64,000 bases of DNA from an uncultured Cohaesibacter sp. (GCF_963678225.1 NZ_OY782763.1:992001-1056000); one strand, 5' to 3'; shown: positions 1-8,851, counted from the first letter of the stretch. The notes: a model not told the origin generated them from the sequence alone. A program made the numbers and translations.

Positions 1-1
1 T

Positions 2-793
2 ACCTGGCTGATGGAAGGGGTCGCCTGTGATTTTGTTATCCCGCATCACCCCGATTATGCGAATTTGCGCGCCGAGCTGTTTGCTGCTCTGGGCGGGGCT
101 CCTGTCGATGTAATCTTCCAGCCCAGCAAAGGCCGCAAGAAAAAGCTGCTGCTGGCAGATATGGATTCCACCATGATTCAGCAGGAATGCATCGACGAGC
201 TGGCGGATGAAGTCGGCCTGAAGGAAAAAGTTTCCGACATCACCGCGCGCGCCATGCGCGGAGAGATCGAATTCGAACCCGCACTCAAGGAACGCGTTGG
301 CCTGCTCAAGGGCCTCAGCCTTGATATCGTGGACAAGCTGTTTGCCGAGCGCATTACCTTCACGCCCGGAGGCAAGGCGCTGGTGCACACCATGAAGGCC
401 AACGGCGCCTATTGTGCGCTTGTCTCGGGCGGCTTTACCCATTTCACATCGCGCGTGCGCGAAATCCTCGGGTTTGATGAAGACCGGGCCAATCTGCTGA
501 TTGAAAAAGAGGGCCTGCTAACAGGCGAGGTCGGCATGCCCATTCTGGGCAAGGATGCCAAGCTGGCCCGCCTCAACGCCCTCATCAAAGAACACAAGCT
601 CGCCCCTTCAGAAACCATGGCCGTTGGTGACGGCGCCAACGATCTGCCCATGATCATGAGTGCAGGCGCTGGCGTTGCGCTGCATGCCAAGCCCAAGGTG
701 GCCGCACAGGCCGAGTTCGTCATCAACCATGGCGACCTGACCGGTCTTCTGTTCCTGCAAGGCTACAAGGCTGAAGACTTTGTGCTTGCCTGA
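2..793 (+). CDS. serB: Phosphoserine phosphatase SerB (5' partial)
   Basis: Hydrolyses O-phosphoserine to serine, the last step of serine biosynthesis, in the cytoplasm. The frame is open to the window edge, and the first in-frame ATG (position 11) leaves 260 residues, shorter than the roughly 295 usual in rhizobia, so the N-terminus lies outside the window. HAD-family motifs are intact, numbered from that ATG: DMDST at 50-54 with nucleophile D50 and acid/base D52, the SGG loop at 139-141, and GDGAND at 206-211 for magnesium binding. The ECIDELAD and RGEIEFEPAL segments are typical of SerB. A hairpin terminator follows at 830. The next gene is convergent. Confidence 0.95.
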   Translation, partial: TWLMEGVACDFVIPHHPDYANLRAELFAALGGAPVDVIFQPSKGRKKKLLLADMDSTMIQQECIDELADEVGLKEKVSDITARAMRGEIEFEPALKERVGLLKGLSLDIVDKLFAERITFTPGGKALVHTMKANGAYCALVSGGFTHFTSRVREILGFDEDRANLLIEKEGLLTGEVGMPILGKDAKLARLNALIKEHKLAPSETMAVGDGANDLPMIMSAGAGVALHAKPKVAAQAEFVINHGDLTGLLFLQGYKAEDFVLA

Positions 794-829
794 GCACAAA
801 GTGAGCATGACACAATCACGAACAGCATG

Positions 830-857
830 AAGGGGCCATTCGGCCCCTTATTCATTT
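830..857 (+). terminator. Rho-independent terminator after serB
   Basis: An 8-bp stem (AAGGGGCC paired with GGCCCCTT, 830-837 and 842-849) with an ATTC loop is followed by a T-rich stretch (TTATTCATTT). It lies 37 bases after the serB stop. The opposite strand lacks a T-run, so it acts mainly on serB. Confidence 0.7.
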
Positions 858-899
858 CTGTCACCCTTGACCGCGCGGCTTGCGGGAAGAATGCGCTTC

Positions 900-2432
900 T
901 CAGTGTAGCTGGCCTTCGCCTTCAACATCCTCAAGCTTGATGGAGACAAATTCCAGCTCTCCACCATCAGGCTTGGCCACAAGAAATAGCAGAGTCTTCT
1001 TGCCCTCGGCCTTCAGACGATCAAGGCGCTCAATCAGGTTGCTGGGCGAAGAGACGATTTCCTGATTGATCTCGACGATGACCATTCCGGCCTCGATCCC
1101 CTTGCGCTCAGCGAGGCTCCCTGCCTCGACATCGGACACCACAACGCCCTCCACATCATCATCAAGATGATGCAGCCGCCGCACATGTGCACTGAGCCGC
1201 GAAAGAGACATACCAAAGAGCGTTGCTCCATTGGGGGCCATATGAGGCGGTTGCGCCGTCTTGCGCTCTTTTTCCGATTGTTGGGCAACGATCACCCTGC
1301 GGCTCAAAATTTGCCCTTTGCGGGCGAACTCGACATCCACTTCCTTGCCAGCTGGCGTATCGGCAACCAGACGCGTCAAGTCGCGCACCCGCTCGATCCG
1401 GGTGCCATCATAGTCCAGAATGACATCGCCGGATTTAAGCCCCGCTTCAAAAGCCGGTCCGTCCTTGTCCACCCATGTAATGAGCGCCCCGCGCACTTCA
1501 CTGACGCCCAGCCCTTCTGCCAGATCCACAGACAGCTCCTGAATGCGAACCCCAAGCCAGCCACGCCGGGCCTCACCATAATCAAGAAGCTGCTGCACCA
1601 CCCGCTGCGCGATATCGGAAGGAATGGCAAAGCCCAATCCAATGGAAGAGCCGGTGGGTGAGATGATCGCCGTATTCACCCCGACGACATTGCCATACAT
1701 ATCAAACAGCGGCCCGCCCGAATTGCCACGGTTGATCGCCGCATCCGTCTGGATGAAGTCATCATAGGGTCCGTTATTGATGATCCGGTTGCGCGCCGAA
1801 ACAATGCCGATGGAAACCGAGCCGCCAAGCCCGAAGGGGTTGCCGATCGCCATGACCCAATCGCCAACGCGCAAATCTTTCGCGCCACCGAAAGAGACGG
1901 TCGGAAGCGGTTTGTCTGCATCGACCTTGAGCAGAGCCAGATCCGTCTTGCTGTCATACCCGACAAGCTCGGCGCGATAATTTGACCCATTGTGAAATTT
2001 GACATTGATCCGGTCTGCTTCCGAGATGACGTGATAGTTGGTCACGATCAACCCTTCAGCACCGACCACGAAGCCGGACCCCAAAGACTGCATGCTCCGC
2101 TTGCTGTCCAGCTCGGGGGAATCTTCATCAAAATAGTCATCGAAGAATTTCTTGAAGGGTGACCCATCCGGCACCTTGGGCATAGGCACCGCCCCTTCGG
2201 CAGCGACCAGCGAAATGGTAGAAATATTGACGACGGCGGGCGTCAGGCGTTCCGCCAGATCTGCCACACTCCTTGGTCCGCGCCGGGTTTCATGGGATGC
2301 ACTCTGCGTCGCTTGCTGGGCAGAAGCAGAAGCAACAAGGAACAGAGACAAAAGAAACGCCAAAAGGCAAGCCAAGCTCCCCCCTCCGCAGCCTTTATGC
2401 TGCAGCTTCGAAGCAATGTGCAAAAGAGTCAT
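900..2432 (-). CDS. Do-type periplasmic serine protease (DegP/HtrA family)
   Basis: A periplasmic HtrA protease/chaperone for misfolded envelope proteins. I start it at the ATG at 2432 (510 residues), because GGGAAGAAAAGG lies just upstream; an ATG at 2477 would add 15 residues before the signal peptide. The hydrophobic core of the signal is at about residues 20-37, with a likely cleavage after ASA. The trypsin-like domain carries H134 (TNYHV), D164 (KTDLALL) and S238 (RGNSGGPLF). Two PDZ domains follow, at about 290-390 and 410-500. It is the last gene of the minus-strand block hflK-hflC-DUF2065-orphan-degP, grouping membrane proteolysis control with a periplasmic protease. DegP versus DegQ cannot be decided. 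Confidence 0.93.
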   Translation of the reverse strand: MTLLHIASKLQHKGCGGGSLACLLAFLLSLFLVASASAQQATQSASHETRRGPRSVADLAERLTPAVVNISTISLVAAEGAVPMPKVPDGSPFKKFFDDYFDEDSPELDSKRSMQSLGSGFVVGAEGLIVTNYHVISEADRINVKFHNGSNYRAELVGYDSKTDLALLKVDADKPLPTVSFGGAKDLRVGDWVMAIGNPFGLGGSVSIGIVSARNRIINNGPYDDFIQTDAAINRGNSGGPLFDMYGNVVGVNTAIISPTGSSIGLGFAIPSDIAQRVVQQLLDYGEARRGWLGVRIQELSVDLAEGLGVSEVRGALITWVDKDGPAFEAGLKSGDVILDYDGTRIERVRDLTRLVADTPAGKEVDVEFARKGQILSRRVIVAQQSEKERKTAQPPHMAPNGATLFGMSLSRLSAHVRRLHHLDDDVEGVVVSDVEAGSLAERKGIEAGMVIVEINQEIVSSPSNLIERLDRLKAEGKKTLLFLVAKPDGGELEFVSIKLEDVEGEGQLH

Positions 2433-2608
2433 GACCTTTTCTTCCCATGCAAGGCAAATCAGCCTCGCCTCCTGCAAATCCAGATCCCTTTAAGGACTTC
2501 ATACAGTATCAGGAAAAAATTAAGCCTCATTGAACAGCCAAGCAAGTCACCAGCAAGGCAAGAGGCTTAAAGGTCAGCCAATTCCACCCCGGAGATTGGC
2601 ACCATGAC

Positions 2609-3070
2609 TTATCTGCAGCCCTTGAATGCATACACATTGACAGGCATGGCCAAGCTCTCGAACAAGTCGTCTGGTCGCTCAATGTTCCATTGCGCCATGG
2701 TGTCAAACTGCTCATCATCCATTTTCAAACTGGCCAATGTCTGGCGCAAATGCGCAAAAACATAATATTTGATGCCATCCCCTTCCTGAACAGTCTCGAC
2801 AGGAATATCGATCGGCTCTTCCTCAGTGGTCTGAACGCTCATCCAGCACACGGATATACCATTGGAGCAGCCCTGTTCGGCTTCCAGTGTCCAGACAAGA
2901 TGGCCAGCGGTATGCATTTCGAAAATGAACGGATCGACAAGACCATTGGTCTTTAGCACATGCTGGTTGCCGTCATTGTCCTGAGCCTCGAAAATGGCCC
3001 CATTCTCGCATGTCTCTGCGAAAGCAGGCCCGGCGAGAAACAGCGAAGCGGCGATGAAAAAACGGATCAT
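2609..3070 (-). CDS. Small secreted protein of unknown function
   Basis: I do not recognise the family. The 153-residue product starts with a clear signal peptide (hydrophobic residues 3-16, likely cleavage after AFA at 18). The mature part is acidic and has four cysteines (C21, C68, C75, C152), an even number that would allow two disulfides in the periplasm. The start has a strong Shine-Dalgarno sequence (AAGGAAGAG). It lies between the DUF2065 gene and degP, in the same direction, with gaps of about 165 and 175 bases, so a link to envelope quality control is only inferred from position. Confidence 0.7.
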   Translation of the reverse strand: MIRFFIAASLFLAGPAFAETCENGAIFEAQDNDGNQHVLKTNGLVDPFIFEMHTAGHLVWTLEAEQGCSNGISVCWMSVQTTEEEPIDIPVETVQEGDGIKYYVFAHLRQTLASLKMDDEQFDTMAQWNIERPDDLFESLAMPVNVYAFKGCR

Positions 3071-3235
3071 GATTCTCTTCCTTGCGCACTGGTGGGCAAA
3101 GCCCCCTCCCAGCGAAAAATCCAGTGGCTTTAAGCCTTAAAAGAAGACTGGCAAGGGCGCAAGAAAGAAGAGAAAGAGGGTGGGAATTCGCGGCAACCGA
3201 GCTGATGTTTCGGTGCATTGTAAGGAGTAGACCAT

Positions 3236-3421
3236 TCAGCCGCGGATCATCCAGACCACCAAAACCCCAAACACCATGGCAACAAGCCCACCGATTCTAA
3301 GATTGCCGCCGGGGATTGTCGCGACTTCCAGCATCATGCGCTTCATGCTGCGTGGCATAGCGGCCCATAAAAAGCCCTCAATTACGAAGACCAGACCGAT
3401 TGCAGCTAGAAAATCTGACAT
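3236..3421 (-). CDS. DUF2065 small membrane protein
   Basis: A 61-residue protein with two hydrophobic helices (about 5-22 and 42-58) joined by a short basic loop (MPRSMKRMM). It matches DUF2065, a family commonly found next to hflC in proteobacteria; its function is unknown. The start has GAGGG upstream. It follows hflC by 83 bases in the same direction. By context it may act with the HflKC/FtsH complex in the inner membrane; this is inference from gene order. Confidence 0.85.
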   Translation of the reverse strand: MSDFLAAIGLVFVIEGFLWAAMPRSMKRMMLEVATIPGGNLRIGGLVAMVFGVLVVWMIRG

Positions 3422-3504
3422 ATTGCCCTCTTGGTGCCTGACTGTGGCAGGACTTGCGCGGCACGCCTAAGCTATTCCGCGCAAGCCAATATCTAATGAA
3501 AGTC

Positions 3505-4515
3505 TCAGTTGGTAGAGACCGCAGGGGCTTCTGTACCATCCGGAGCAACGCTTGGGCTAATAGCCGGAGTGGCAGGGGCATCGGCGGTAGCTGGAGCGAC
3601 CGGCTCTGCTGCATCAGAAGAAGCGTCAGCAGCCGGCGCAATCGCGGCAGGAGAGTCACCAGCATTGTTGAAGTAGCTGAAGAACTCACCATCTGGCGAC
3701 AGAACCAGACGCGTATCCCCATTGGACAGGCTGTTTTCATAAGCCTTCATGGTGCGGTAGAACTCGAAGAAGTCCGCATTCTTGCCATAAGCCGCTGCGA
3801 AGATGTTGTTTCGAAGCGCATCACCAACACCACGCTGGATTTCAGCATCCCTTTTTGCATTGGCTATAATAACCGTTGCATTACGATCAGCTACAGAGCG
3901 GATCTGCTGGGAGAGCTTCTCACCATCGGCGCGAATACCATTGGCTTCCTGCTGACGTTCAGTCTGCATCTGACGGTAGACAGCCTCGGAGTTTTCCTGA
4001 GGCAGGTCAGCACGACGAATGCGATAGTCAACCAGAGACACCCCAAGACGCTGTGTCTTCTCATCCACGCTCTTGCGGATCAGTTCGACCAGTTCGTCAC
4101 GTTTGTCGCGCACGATATCCTTGAAGGTATATTCGGCAACAACGTCACGCAGCGATGCTTCCATAAAGCCGTTCAACTGACTTTCGAAGTTGGACAGAAA
4201 CTTGGCCTGACGCTTGAACACGATCGGATCGGTGATCTGATAGCGCGCAAAAGAATCTACCAGCAGGCGTTTTTTCCCAGAGGCAATAACCTCGCGCTCG
4301 GACTGTTCCAGATAGCGCGCACGCTTGTCCAGATATTCCACGCTCTGAATGAACGGCGTCTTGAAATACAGACCCGGTTCACGAACGGCCCGCTCGATGC
4401 GGCCAAACTGGGTCACAACAGCCTGTTCATGCGGATAGATCAGGAACACAGACCCATACAACAGAACGGCAATGACAGCGGCAATAACCAGAGCAAAGAC
4501 AGATTTTACAGACAT
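3505..4515 (-). CDS. hflC: HflC, SPFH-family modulator of FtsH
   Basis: The inner-membrane partner of HflK; the HflKC complex surrounds the FtsH protease and modulates it. The 336-residue protein has an N-terminal signal-anchor (about 5-25) followed by a Band 7/SPFH domain starting with YPHEQAVVTQFGR. Coiled-coil sequence with the conserved ERQQEANGIRADGEK segment follows. The C-terminal tail (about 290-336) is rich in Ala, Pro and Asp and is probably disordered; it is longer than in E. coli HflC. The ATG lies two bases after the hflK stop, so the two are translationally coupled. Confidence 0.96.
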   Translation of the reverse strand: MSVKSVFALVIAAVIAVLLYGSVFLIYPHEQAVVTQFGRIERAVREPGLYFKTPFIQSVEYLDKRARYLEQSEREVIASGKKRLLVDSFARYQITDPIVFKRQAKFLSNFESQLNGFMEASLRDVVAEYTFKDIVRDKRDELVELIRKSVDEKTQRLGVSLVDYRIRRADLPQENSEAVYRQMQTERQQEANGIRADGEKLSQQIRSVADRNATVIIANAKRDAEIQRGVGDALRNNIFAAAYGKNADFFEFYRTMKAYENSLSNGDTRLVLSPDGEFFSYFNNAGDSPAAIAPAADASSDAAEPVAPATADAPATPAISPSVAPDGTEAPAVSTN

Positions 4516-4517
4516 GA

Positions 4518-5654
4518 TCAGTTCCCCGCTTTCTTGGTCAGTTCATTGAGCGGCAAATAAGGAACGACGCCCGAACCGCCTTCAGACTTGCTATCAAGGA
4601 TGATCTTTTCGGAACTACCCAAAACCTGCTCCATGGTCTCCAGATAGAGACGCTTGCGTGTAATCGCTGGTGCCTTTTCATATTCACCAAGAATTTCGGT
4701 AAAGCGCTGGGCCTGACCACGAGCGTCCGCAACCGTCTGCTCACGATAGGCATTAGCGGCTTCAAGAATCTTGGCTGCCTGACCTTCTGCTTCCGGAACA
4801 ACCTTGTTGGCATAAGCCTGTGCTTCGTTCTGCATGCGCACCTTGTCGGCCTTGGCCGTCTGCACATCACGGAACGCATCAATCACCTGTTCTGGAGGCT
4901 CAACGCCCTGCAACTGAACCTGAATGATGTTGACGCCCGCGTCATATTTATCGAGCATCTTCTGGGTCAGCTCACGAGCGGCCACCTGAATGGCAACACG
5001 GTCCCCGGTCTGCACTTCGTCCATGGTGTTGCGACCAACGATTTCGCGCATGGCAGATTCCACAACCTGCTTGACCGCGATTTCAGGGCTGTCAACATTG
5101 AACAGATAGGCTTCGGGATCCTTGATGTTCCACTGAACCTTGAAGTCCACATCGATGATGTTTTCGTCACCGGTCAGCATCAGGCTTTCTTCGGGCACGT
5201 CACGCTTGCTGACAGAACCGCGCTGATTGGAAAACTCGCGGGAACCAATGGTCACATCACGAATCTGGTCAACGTTGACCGTCTCGGCGCGACCGATCGG
5301 ATAAGGCAAGTTATAGTTCAGACCAGAGGTCGAAACGGCAATCGGTTCACCGAGCAGCAATTCAACGCCCAGCTCCCCTTCCTTGACTGTATAGAAGCCG
5401 GTCGCCATCCAGATTGCGACAGCACCCAGAGCCAACAGGCCAATGCCCTTGAGGCCGAGCGATCCACCGCCCGAACCGCCACCACCTGGGAATACCTGCT
5501 TAAGGCGCTCCTGCCCCTTGCGGATCATTTCCTCTAGATCTGGCGGATTTGGACCCTGATTCTGAGGACCTTGCCCCCAAGGACCACCATTGCGGCCACC
5601 GCCGCCGCCCCCCCAAGGGCCTCCGTTACCACCATTCTGATTGTTCCAAGGCAT
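4518..5654 (-). CDS. hflK: HflK, SPFH-family modulator of FtsH
   Basis: Forms the HflKC complex with HflC in the inner membrane. I use the ATG at 5654 (378 residues), with AAGGA 6 bases upstream, rather than an in-frame TTG two codons earlier. Residues 7-65 are rich in Gly, Asn and Pro, as in other HflK proteins. One transmembrane helix lies at about 67-87, and the Band 7/SPFH domain follows (from VKEGELGVELLLG). The C-terminal part contains the conserved EAQAYANKVVPEAEGQA stretch. The gene is first in its operon; a promoter-like sequence lies at 5840-5869. Confidence 0.96.
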   Translation of the reverse strand: MPWNNQNGGNGGPWGGGGGGRNGGPWGQGPQNQGPNPPDLEEMIRKGQERLKQVFPGGGGSGGGSLGLKGIGLLALGAVAIWMATGFYTVKEGELGVELLLGEPIAVSTSGLNYNLPYPIGRAETVNVDQIRDVTIGSREFSNQRGSVSKRDVPEESLMLTGDENIIDVDFKVQWNIKDPEAYLFNVDSPEIAVKQVVESAMREIVGRNTMDEVQTGDRVAIQVAARELTQKMLDKYDAGVNIIQVQLQGVEPPEQVIDAFRDVQTAKADKVRMQNEAQAYANKVVPEAEGQAAKILEAANAYREQTVADARGQAQRFTEILGEYEKAPAITRKRLYLETMEQVLGSSEKIILDSKSEGGSGVVPYLPLNELTKKAGN

Positions 5655-6021
5655 AATCAATCCTTACGTTAGGAACCCGTTATCTATCTTGCGACCAGCC
5701 CTCTGTCGGGCAGAGCGCAGCCTAAGACAGAAAAGTTGACCGTTTTTAAAGTCTTAGCGCATTTCCACATAGAGGCTGAGACACTGCGAGCCAATCCGCG
5801 CCAGTTGGTAACCCGGAAAGCAGCTCCTCACCCGTCTCTCTTATAAAGGACACCACATTCAGGGTGCAAACGCGACTTTGGAGACAAGGTGGTTACCCCG
5901 AGACACAAAATCAAGACCAAACTGGACTTTTGGATACAAGTCCCCTGTTTGGCGGTGCGATTTCCATGGCAAAACGGAAGAGAAGCATGCTTATCCCCTC
6001 AAAAGAGCGTGAAAGCCGACT
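5655..6021. other. Intergenic region between folA and hflK
   Basis: This stretch of 367 bases has no supported gene. It holds the promoter-like sequence for hflK (5840-5869). A plus-strand open frame (5889-6215) runs antisense into folA and has no family resemblance, so I reject it. I see no terminator for folA. Confidence 0.6.
5840..5869 (-). promoter_or_regulatory. Candidate promoter of hflK-hflC
   Basis: On the minus strand, TTGCAC (5869-5864) and TATAAG (5845-5840) are separated by 18 bases, a good sigma-70-type match. The predicted start near 5832 gives a leader of about 178 bases. No clear heat-shock (RpoH) consensus was seen. Confidence 0.4.
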
Positions 6022-6549
6022 TTATGACGCAGCCTTTTCATAAATGGCAAAGGTCATCGCCGCGCTGTCATTCTCATTCTGCACAGTCGGTTCTCGCGAG
6101 ACTTCAGACCATCTATCCGCATCGATTGCAGGCAGAAAGGTGTCCCCTTCCGGCTCGGCATGCACATGGGTCACATAGAGCCGATCCGCCCGATCCCAGA
6201 GTGCATTATAAATAGAGCCCCCACCGATCACCGCAATCTCGTCACCACCATCTTCCAGTATGATGGCTTTGGCACGATCCAAAGCAGCGTCAATGGACGC
6301 CACGATTTCGATGCCATCGGCTTGGAAGTCAGGATCGCGTGAAACGACGATATTCGTGCGACCGGGCAAGGGTCTGCCAATTGACTGAAAGGTTCGCCGC
6401 CCCATGATGAGCGGTCGGCCCATGGTCATCGCCTTGAAGCGCTTGAGATCGGAGGACACATGCCAGGGCATGGCATTATCCTTGCCAATCACGCCGTTGT
6501 CGGCAACCGCATAATGAAAAACGATCCTCGGTTCGGTGTGTCCGCCCAT
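6022..6549 (-). CDS. folA: Dihydrofolate reductase
   Basis: Reduces dihydrofolate to tetrahydrofolate with NADPH and so regenerates the cofactor that ThyA oxidises. The 175-residue protein has the family signature near the N-terminus (VADNGVIGKDNAMPW) including the substrate-binding acidic position after the Trp-containing loop, the TMGRPLIMGRRTFQSIG stretch for NADPH binding and the IGGGSIY motif. The start has GGGGGAGGGAG directly upstream. The gene begins 12 bases after the thyA stop, the usual thyA-folA pair of this group. Confidence 0.96.
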   Translation of the reverse strand: MGGHTEPRIVFHYAVADNGVIGKDNAMPWHVSSDLKRFKAMTMGRPLIMGRRTFQSIGRPLPGRTNIVVSRDPDFQADGIEIVASIDAALDRAKAIILEDGGDEIAVIGGGSIYNALWDRADRLYVTHVHAEPEGDTFLPAIDADRWSEVSREPTVQNENDSAAMTFAIYEKAAS

Positions 6550-6561
6550 GCTCCCTCCCCC

Positions 6562-7356
6562 TTAAACGGCAACAGCCGCAGCGATATGCGGGTGCGGATC
6601 ATAGGCACTCAGTTCGAAATCCTCGAAGACAAAATCAAAGATATCGCGCTTGTCAGGGTTGATCGTCATGATCGGCAGAGACCTCGGCTCGCGGGTCAAC
6701 TGCAGGCGCGCCTGTTCAAAATGGTTGGAATAAAGATGCGCGTCCCCAAGGCTGTGCACGAAATCCCCCGGCTCCAGATCGCACACCTGCGCTACCATCA
6801 TCGTGAGGAGCGCATAGGAGGCAATATTGAACGGCACACCTAGGAAAACATCCGCAGACCGTTGATACAGCTGGCAGGAAAGGCGCCCGTTGGCGACATA
6901 GAACTGGAACAGGCAATGACAGGGAGGCAACGCCATGCGATCCACGTCCGCCGGGTTCCAGGCCGTAACGATCAGGCGACGACTATCCGGATTGGTCTTG
7001 ATCTGTTCGATGAGCTGGCTGATCTGATCTATCGTGCCGCCATCGCGCGCAGGCCAAGAGCGCCACTGGTGACCATAGACAGGCCCCAGATCGCCATTCT
7101 CGTCGGCCCATTCATCCCAGATGCGCACCTTGTTTTCCTTGAGATAGCCAATATTGGTATCTCCGGCCAGGAACCACAACAACTCATGAATGATCGAGCG
7201 CAGATGAAGCTTCTTCGTGGTCAGAAGCGGAAAGCCCTTCGCCAGATCGAATCGCATCTGATAGCCAAACACAGAGCGCGTACCGGTGCCGGTGCGATCC
7301 CCCTTATCGGCACCATTTTCCAGAATATGGGCCAGCAAATCGAGATAGGTCTGCAT
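6562..7356 (-). CDS. thyA: Thymidylate synthase
   Basis: Makes dTMP from dUMP using methylene-tetrahydrofolate. I start it at the ATG at 7356 with AAAGGATC upstream. This gives 264 residues and places the nucleophile in LPPCHC at C146, the same length and number as E. coli ThyA. Other conserved parts are RTGTGT at 21-26, the [18 protein letters not shown] block and the C-terminal YDPHPHI. An in-frame TTG at 7374 would add six residues and is not needed. It heads the thyA-folA pair, divergent from the tmRNA gene. Confidence 0.97.
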   Translation of the reverse strand: MQTYLDLLAHILENGADKGDRTGTGTRSVFGYQMRFDLAKGFPLLTTKKLHLRSIIHELLWFLAGDTNIGYLKENKVRIWDEWADENGDLGPVYGHQWRSWPARDGGTIDQISQLIEQIKTNPDSRRLIVTAWNPADVDRMALPPCHCLFQFYVANGRLSCQLYQRSADVFLGVPFNIASYALLTMMVAQVCDLEPGDFVHSLGDAHLYSNHFEQARLQLTREPRSLPIMTINPDKRDIFDFVFEDFELSAYDPHPHIAAAVAV

Positions 7357-7539
7357 TTTGATCCTTTCAGCCAATTTTCTTTTCCACGGTGTTACACGAT
7401 TCTCGGCGCGCGGAATATGGCCAAGCAGGAAGGCAGAGGCCCCGTTGCATCAACCAGAACTGCACAATATGCGCATTGTTCTGATTTCCCACTTTAAATT
7501 TACAGGAAGCCACCCTATATTCGCGTTGTCACGCAAGTG

Positions 7540-7900
7540 ACTATGGCAATAAATGGCCTTTGTAATAAGCCTATCGGACCCGGGGGCGGTACCCGGCGCC
7601 TCCACCAAAAGCACCGCTTTTGAGAATTTTGCAAGACACGGTGTTTTTGCTGGGGGCGAACTAGGATCGACGAGGGTGTAAAGATTGTGCTTTTGCTCGG
7701 CATTGTACCACCGTTATCGGGCTAATTGAGTAGTTGCAAATGACAACTATGCAGGCTCTCGTCTCGCTGCTGCTTAAGCAGTGCGACTAGCCACTAAAGC
7801 CCTAGTCGGTATGCTCGGCTAGGCGGGGTTCGGGGGCACCTGGCAACAGAAGCCCTCACTAAGGACCTCGGGTATAAGACTGAAAGGCAACAGCAACGGT
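7540..7900 (+). ncRNA. ssrA: Transfer-messenger RNA, circularly permuted two-piece form
   Basis: Rescues stalled ribosomes and adds a degradation tag. The acceptor piece comes first and ends in CCTCCACCA at 7599-7607, after the T-arm-like GGACCCGGGGGCGGTACCCG. A short intervening hairpin segment (7608-7651) follows. The coding piece then starts with GGGGGCG at 7652, which pairs with CGCCTCC of the acceptor end over 7 bp (one G-U pair), followed by AACTAGGATCGACGAGGG. This order is the permuted alphaproteobacterial form. The 5' edge and 3' edge are approximate (within about 20 and 40 bases). A weak promoter-like TATATT lies at 7516. Confidence 0.9.
7736..7777 (+). other. tmRNA tag-peptide reading frame
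   Basis: From the resume codon GCA at 7736 to TAA at 7775 the frame encodes ANDNYAGSRLAAA (13 residues; with the tRNA-borne Ala the tag is AANDNYAGSRLAAA). The ANDNYA start and LAAA end are expected for alphaproteobacteria. The middle GS replaces the EA that I recall in many rhizobial tags. The hydrophobic LAAA end is the ClpX recognition part, and the N-terminal part is what SspB binds in characterised species. Confidence 0.88.
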
Positions 7901-8005
7901 TGATATCTGACCATCAGAACTCAGTTTTCCCAGTCGTTTGCTTGACTTTCTTGATACGCCTCAGACATTGTGGCGACAAATTTATGTCCAATTTTTGGAG
8001 GCCTC

Positions 8006-8593
8006 ATGAGCGAAGACCTGATCCGGTATGACATCCTTGCACAGGATGCGTTGCGCGGCGTGGTTAAAACGGTCCTGACAGAGGTTGCACGCACAGGCCT
8101 GCCCGGCGAGCATCATTTCTACATCACCTTTAACACCCAAGCGCCCGGCGTACGCATTTCGCCAAGGCTTCTGGAAAAATATCCCGATGACATGACCATT
8201 GTCTTGCAGCACCAGTTTTGGGATCTGCAGGCCAACGATCAGGCCATTGAGATTGGGTTGTCCTTCGATGGTATTCCCGAAAAGCTCTATATTCCTTATA
8301 CGGCAATCATCACCTTCATCGATCCTAGCGTCCATTTCTCTCTCCAGTTCGAGATCGAGATGGAAGAAGAAATCGAAAATCCTGAAGAACAGGGCGAAGG
8401 CGGCGATGATGATGTACTGACGGTGCTGGCTCCCAACGAGGAAGAATTCTCGATGCCAGCAGAACCTGCCACTTCGGATGACAAAAAGGAAAGCGCTTCC
8501 GATGACGAGGAAAGCTCCGATGAAGCCGACAAGGCAGACAAGGAAAAAGAAGGGGCTGAAGTTGTCTCTCTGGATGCCTTCCGCAAGAAATAA
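8006..8593 (+). CDS. sspB: Alpha-type SspB, ClpXP adaptor for ssrA-tagged proteins
   Basis: Tethers ssrA-tagged substrates to ClpXP. I start it at the ATG at 8006 (GGAGG at 7997-8001), giving 195 residues; an upstream in-frame ATG at 7970 lacks support. The N-terminal substrate-binding domain (about 1-125) begins MSEDLIRYDILAQDALRG and contains the strand VRISPRLLEKYP. A long acidic linker (about 125-185) leads to the terminal VVSLDAFRKK (186-195), the ClpX-docking motif of alpha-type SspB. It lies about 100 bases after the tmRNA gene in the same direction, so tag and adaptor are neighbours. Confidence 0.95.
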   Translation: MSEDLIRYDILAQDALRGVVKTVLTEVARTGLPGEHHFYITFNTQAPGVRISPRLLEKYPDDMTIVLQHQFWDLQANDQAIEIGLSFDGIPEKLYIPYTAIITFIDPSVHFSLQFEIEMEEEIENPEEQGEGGDDDVLTVLAPNEEEFSMPAEPATSDDKKESASDDEESSDEADKADKEKEGAEVVSLDAFRKK

Positions 8594-8635
8594 CGCGCAC
8601 CGTTCCTTTCACCATCAAATCGGGATGAGATTGCT

Positions 8636-8851
8636 ATGGGCAACGTCATAAATCTCAGACAAGCGCGCAAAGCCAAGGCGCGCACCGAGAAAGAGAAGAA
8701 GGCCGAAGCCAACCGCGCCCGCTTTGGCCAGACCAAGGCACAGAAGACCAAACAGCGCTTTGAGACGGATAAGCTGGAGCGCCATCTCGATGGCCACAAG
8801 CGCAAGGCTCTGGACGACGACGTATCCCAAACGGACGACAAGAGCGAATAA
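8636..8851 (+). CDS. DUF4169 family small protein
   Basis: A 71-residue, strongly basic protein that turns acidic at the end. The start MGNVINLRQARKAKART is typical of DUF4169; no function is known for the family. Residues 15-50 are Lys/Arg/Glu-rich and predicted helical. It follows sspB by 42 bases and precedes the RHH gene by 11, suggesting one transcript. The N-terminal NVINLRQARK resembles the VVSLDAFRKK end of SspB, discussed as a finding. The Shine-Dalgarno sequence is weak. Confidence 0.85.
   Translation: MGNVINLRQARKAKARTEKEKKAEANRARFGQTKAQKTKQRFETDKLERHLDGHKRKALDDDVSQTDDKSE

Noticed and set aside
3454-4560. Plus-strand open frame of 368 codons
   Set aside because: It is fully antisense to hflC, has no family resemblance and lacks a ribosome binding site; it reflects codon bias of the real gene.
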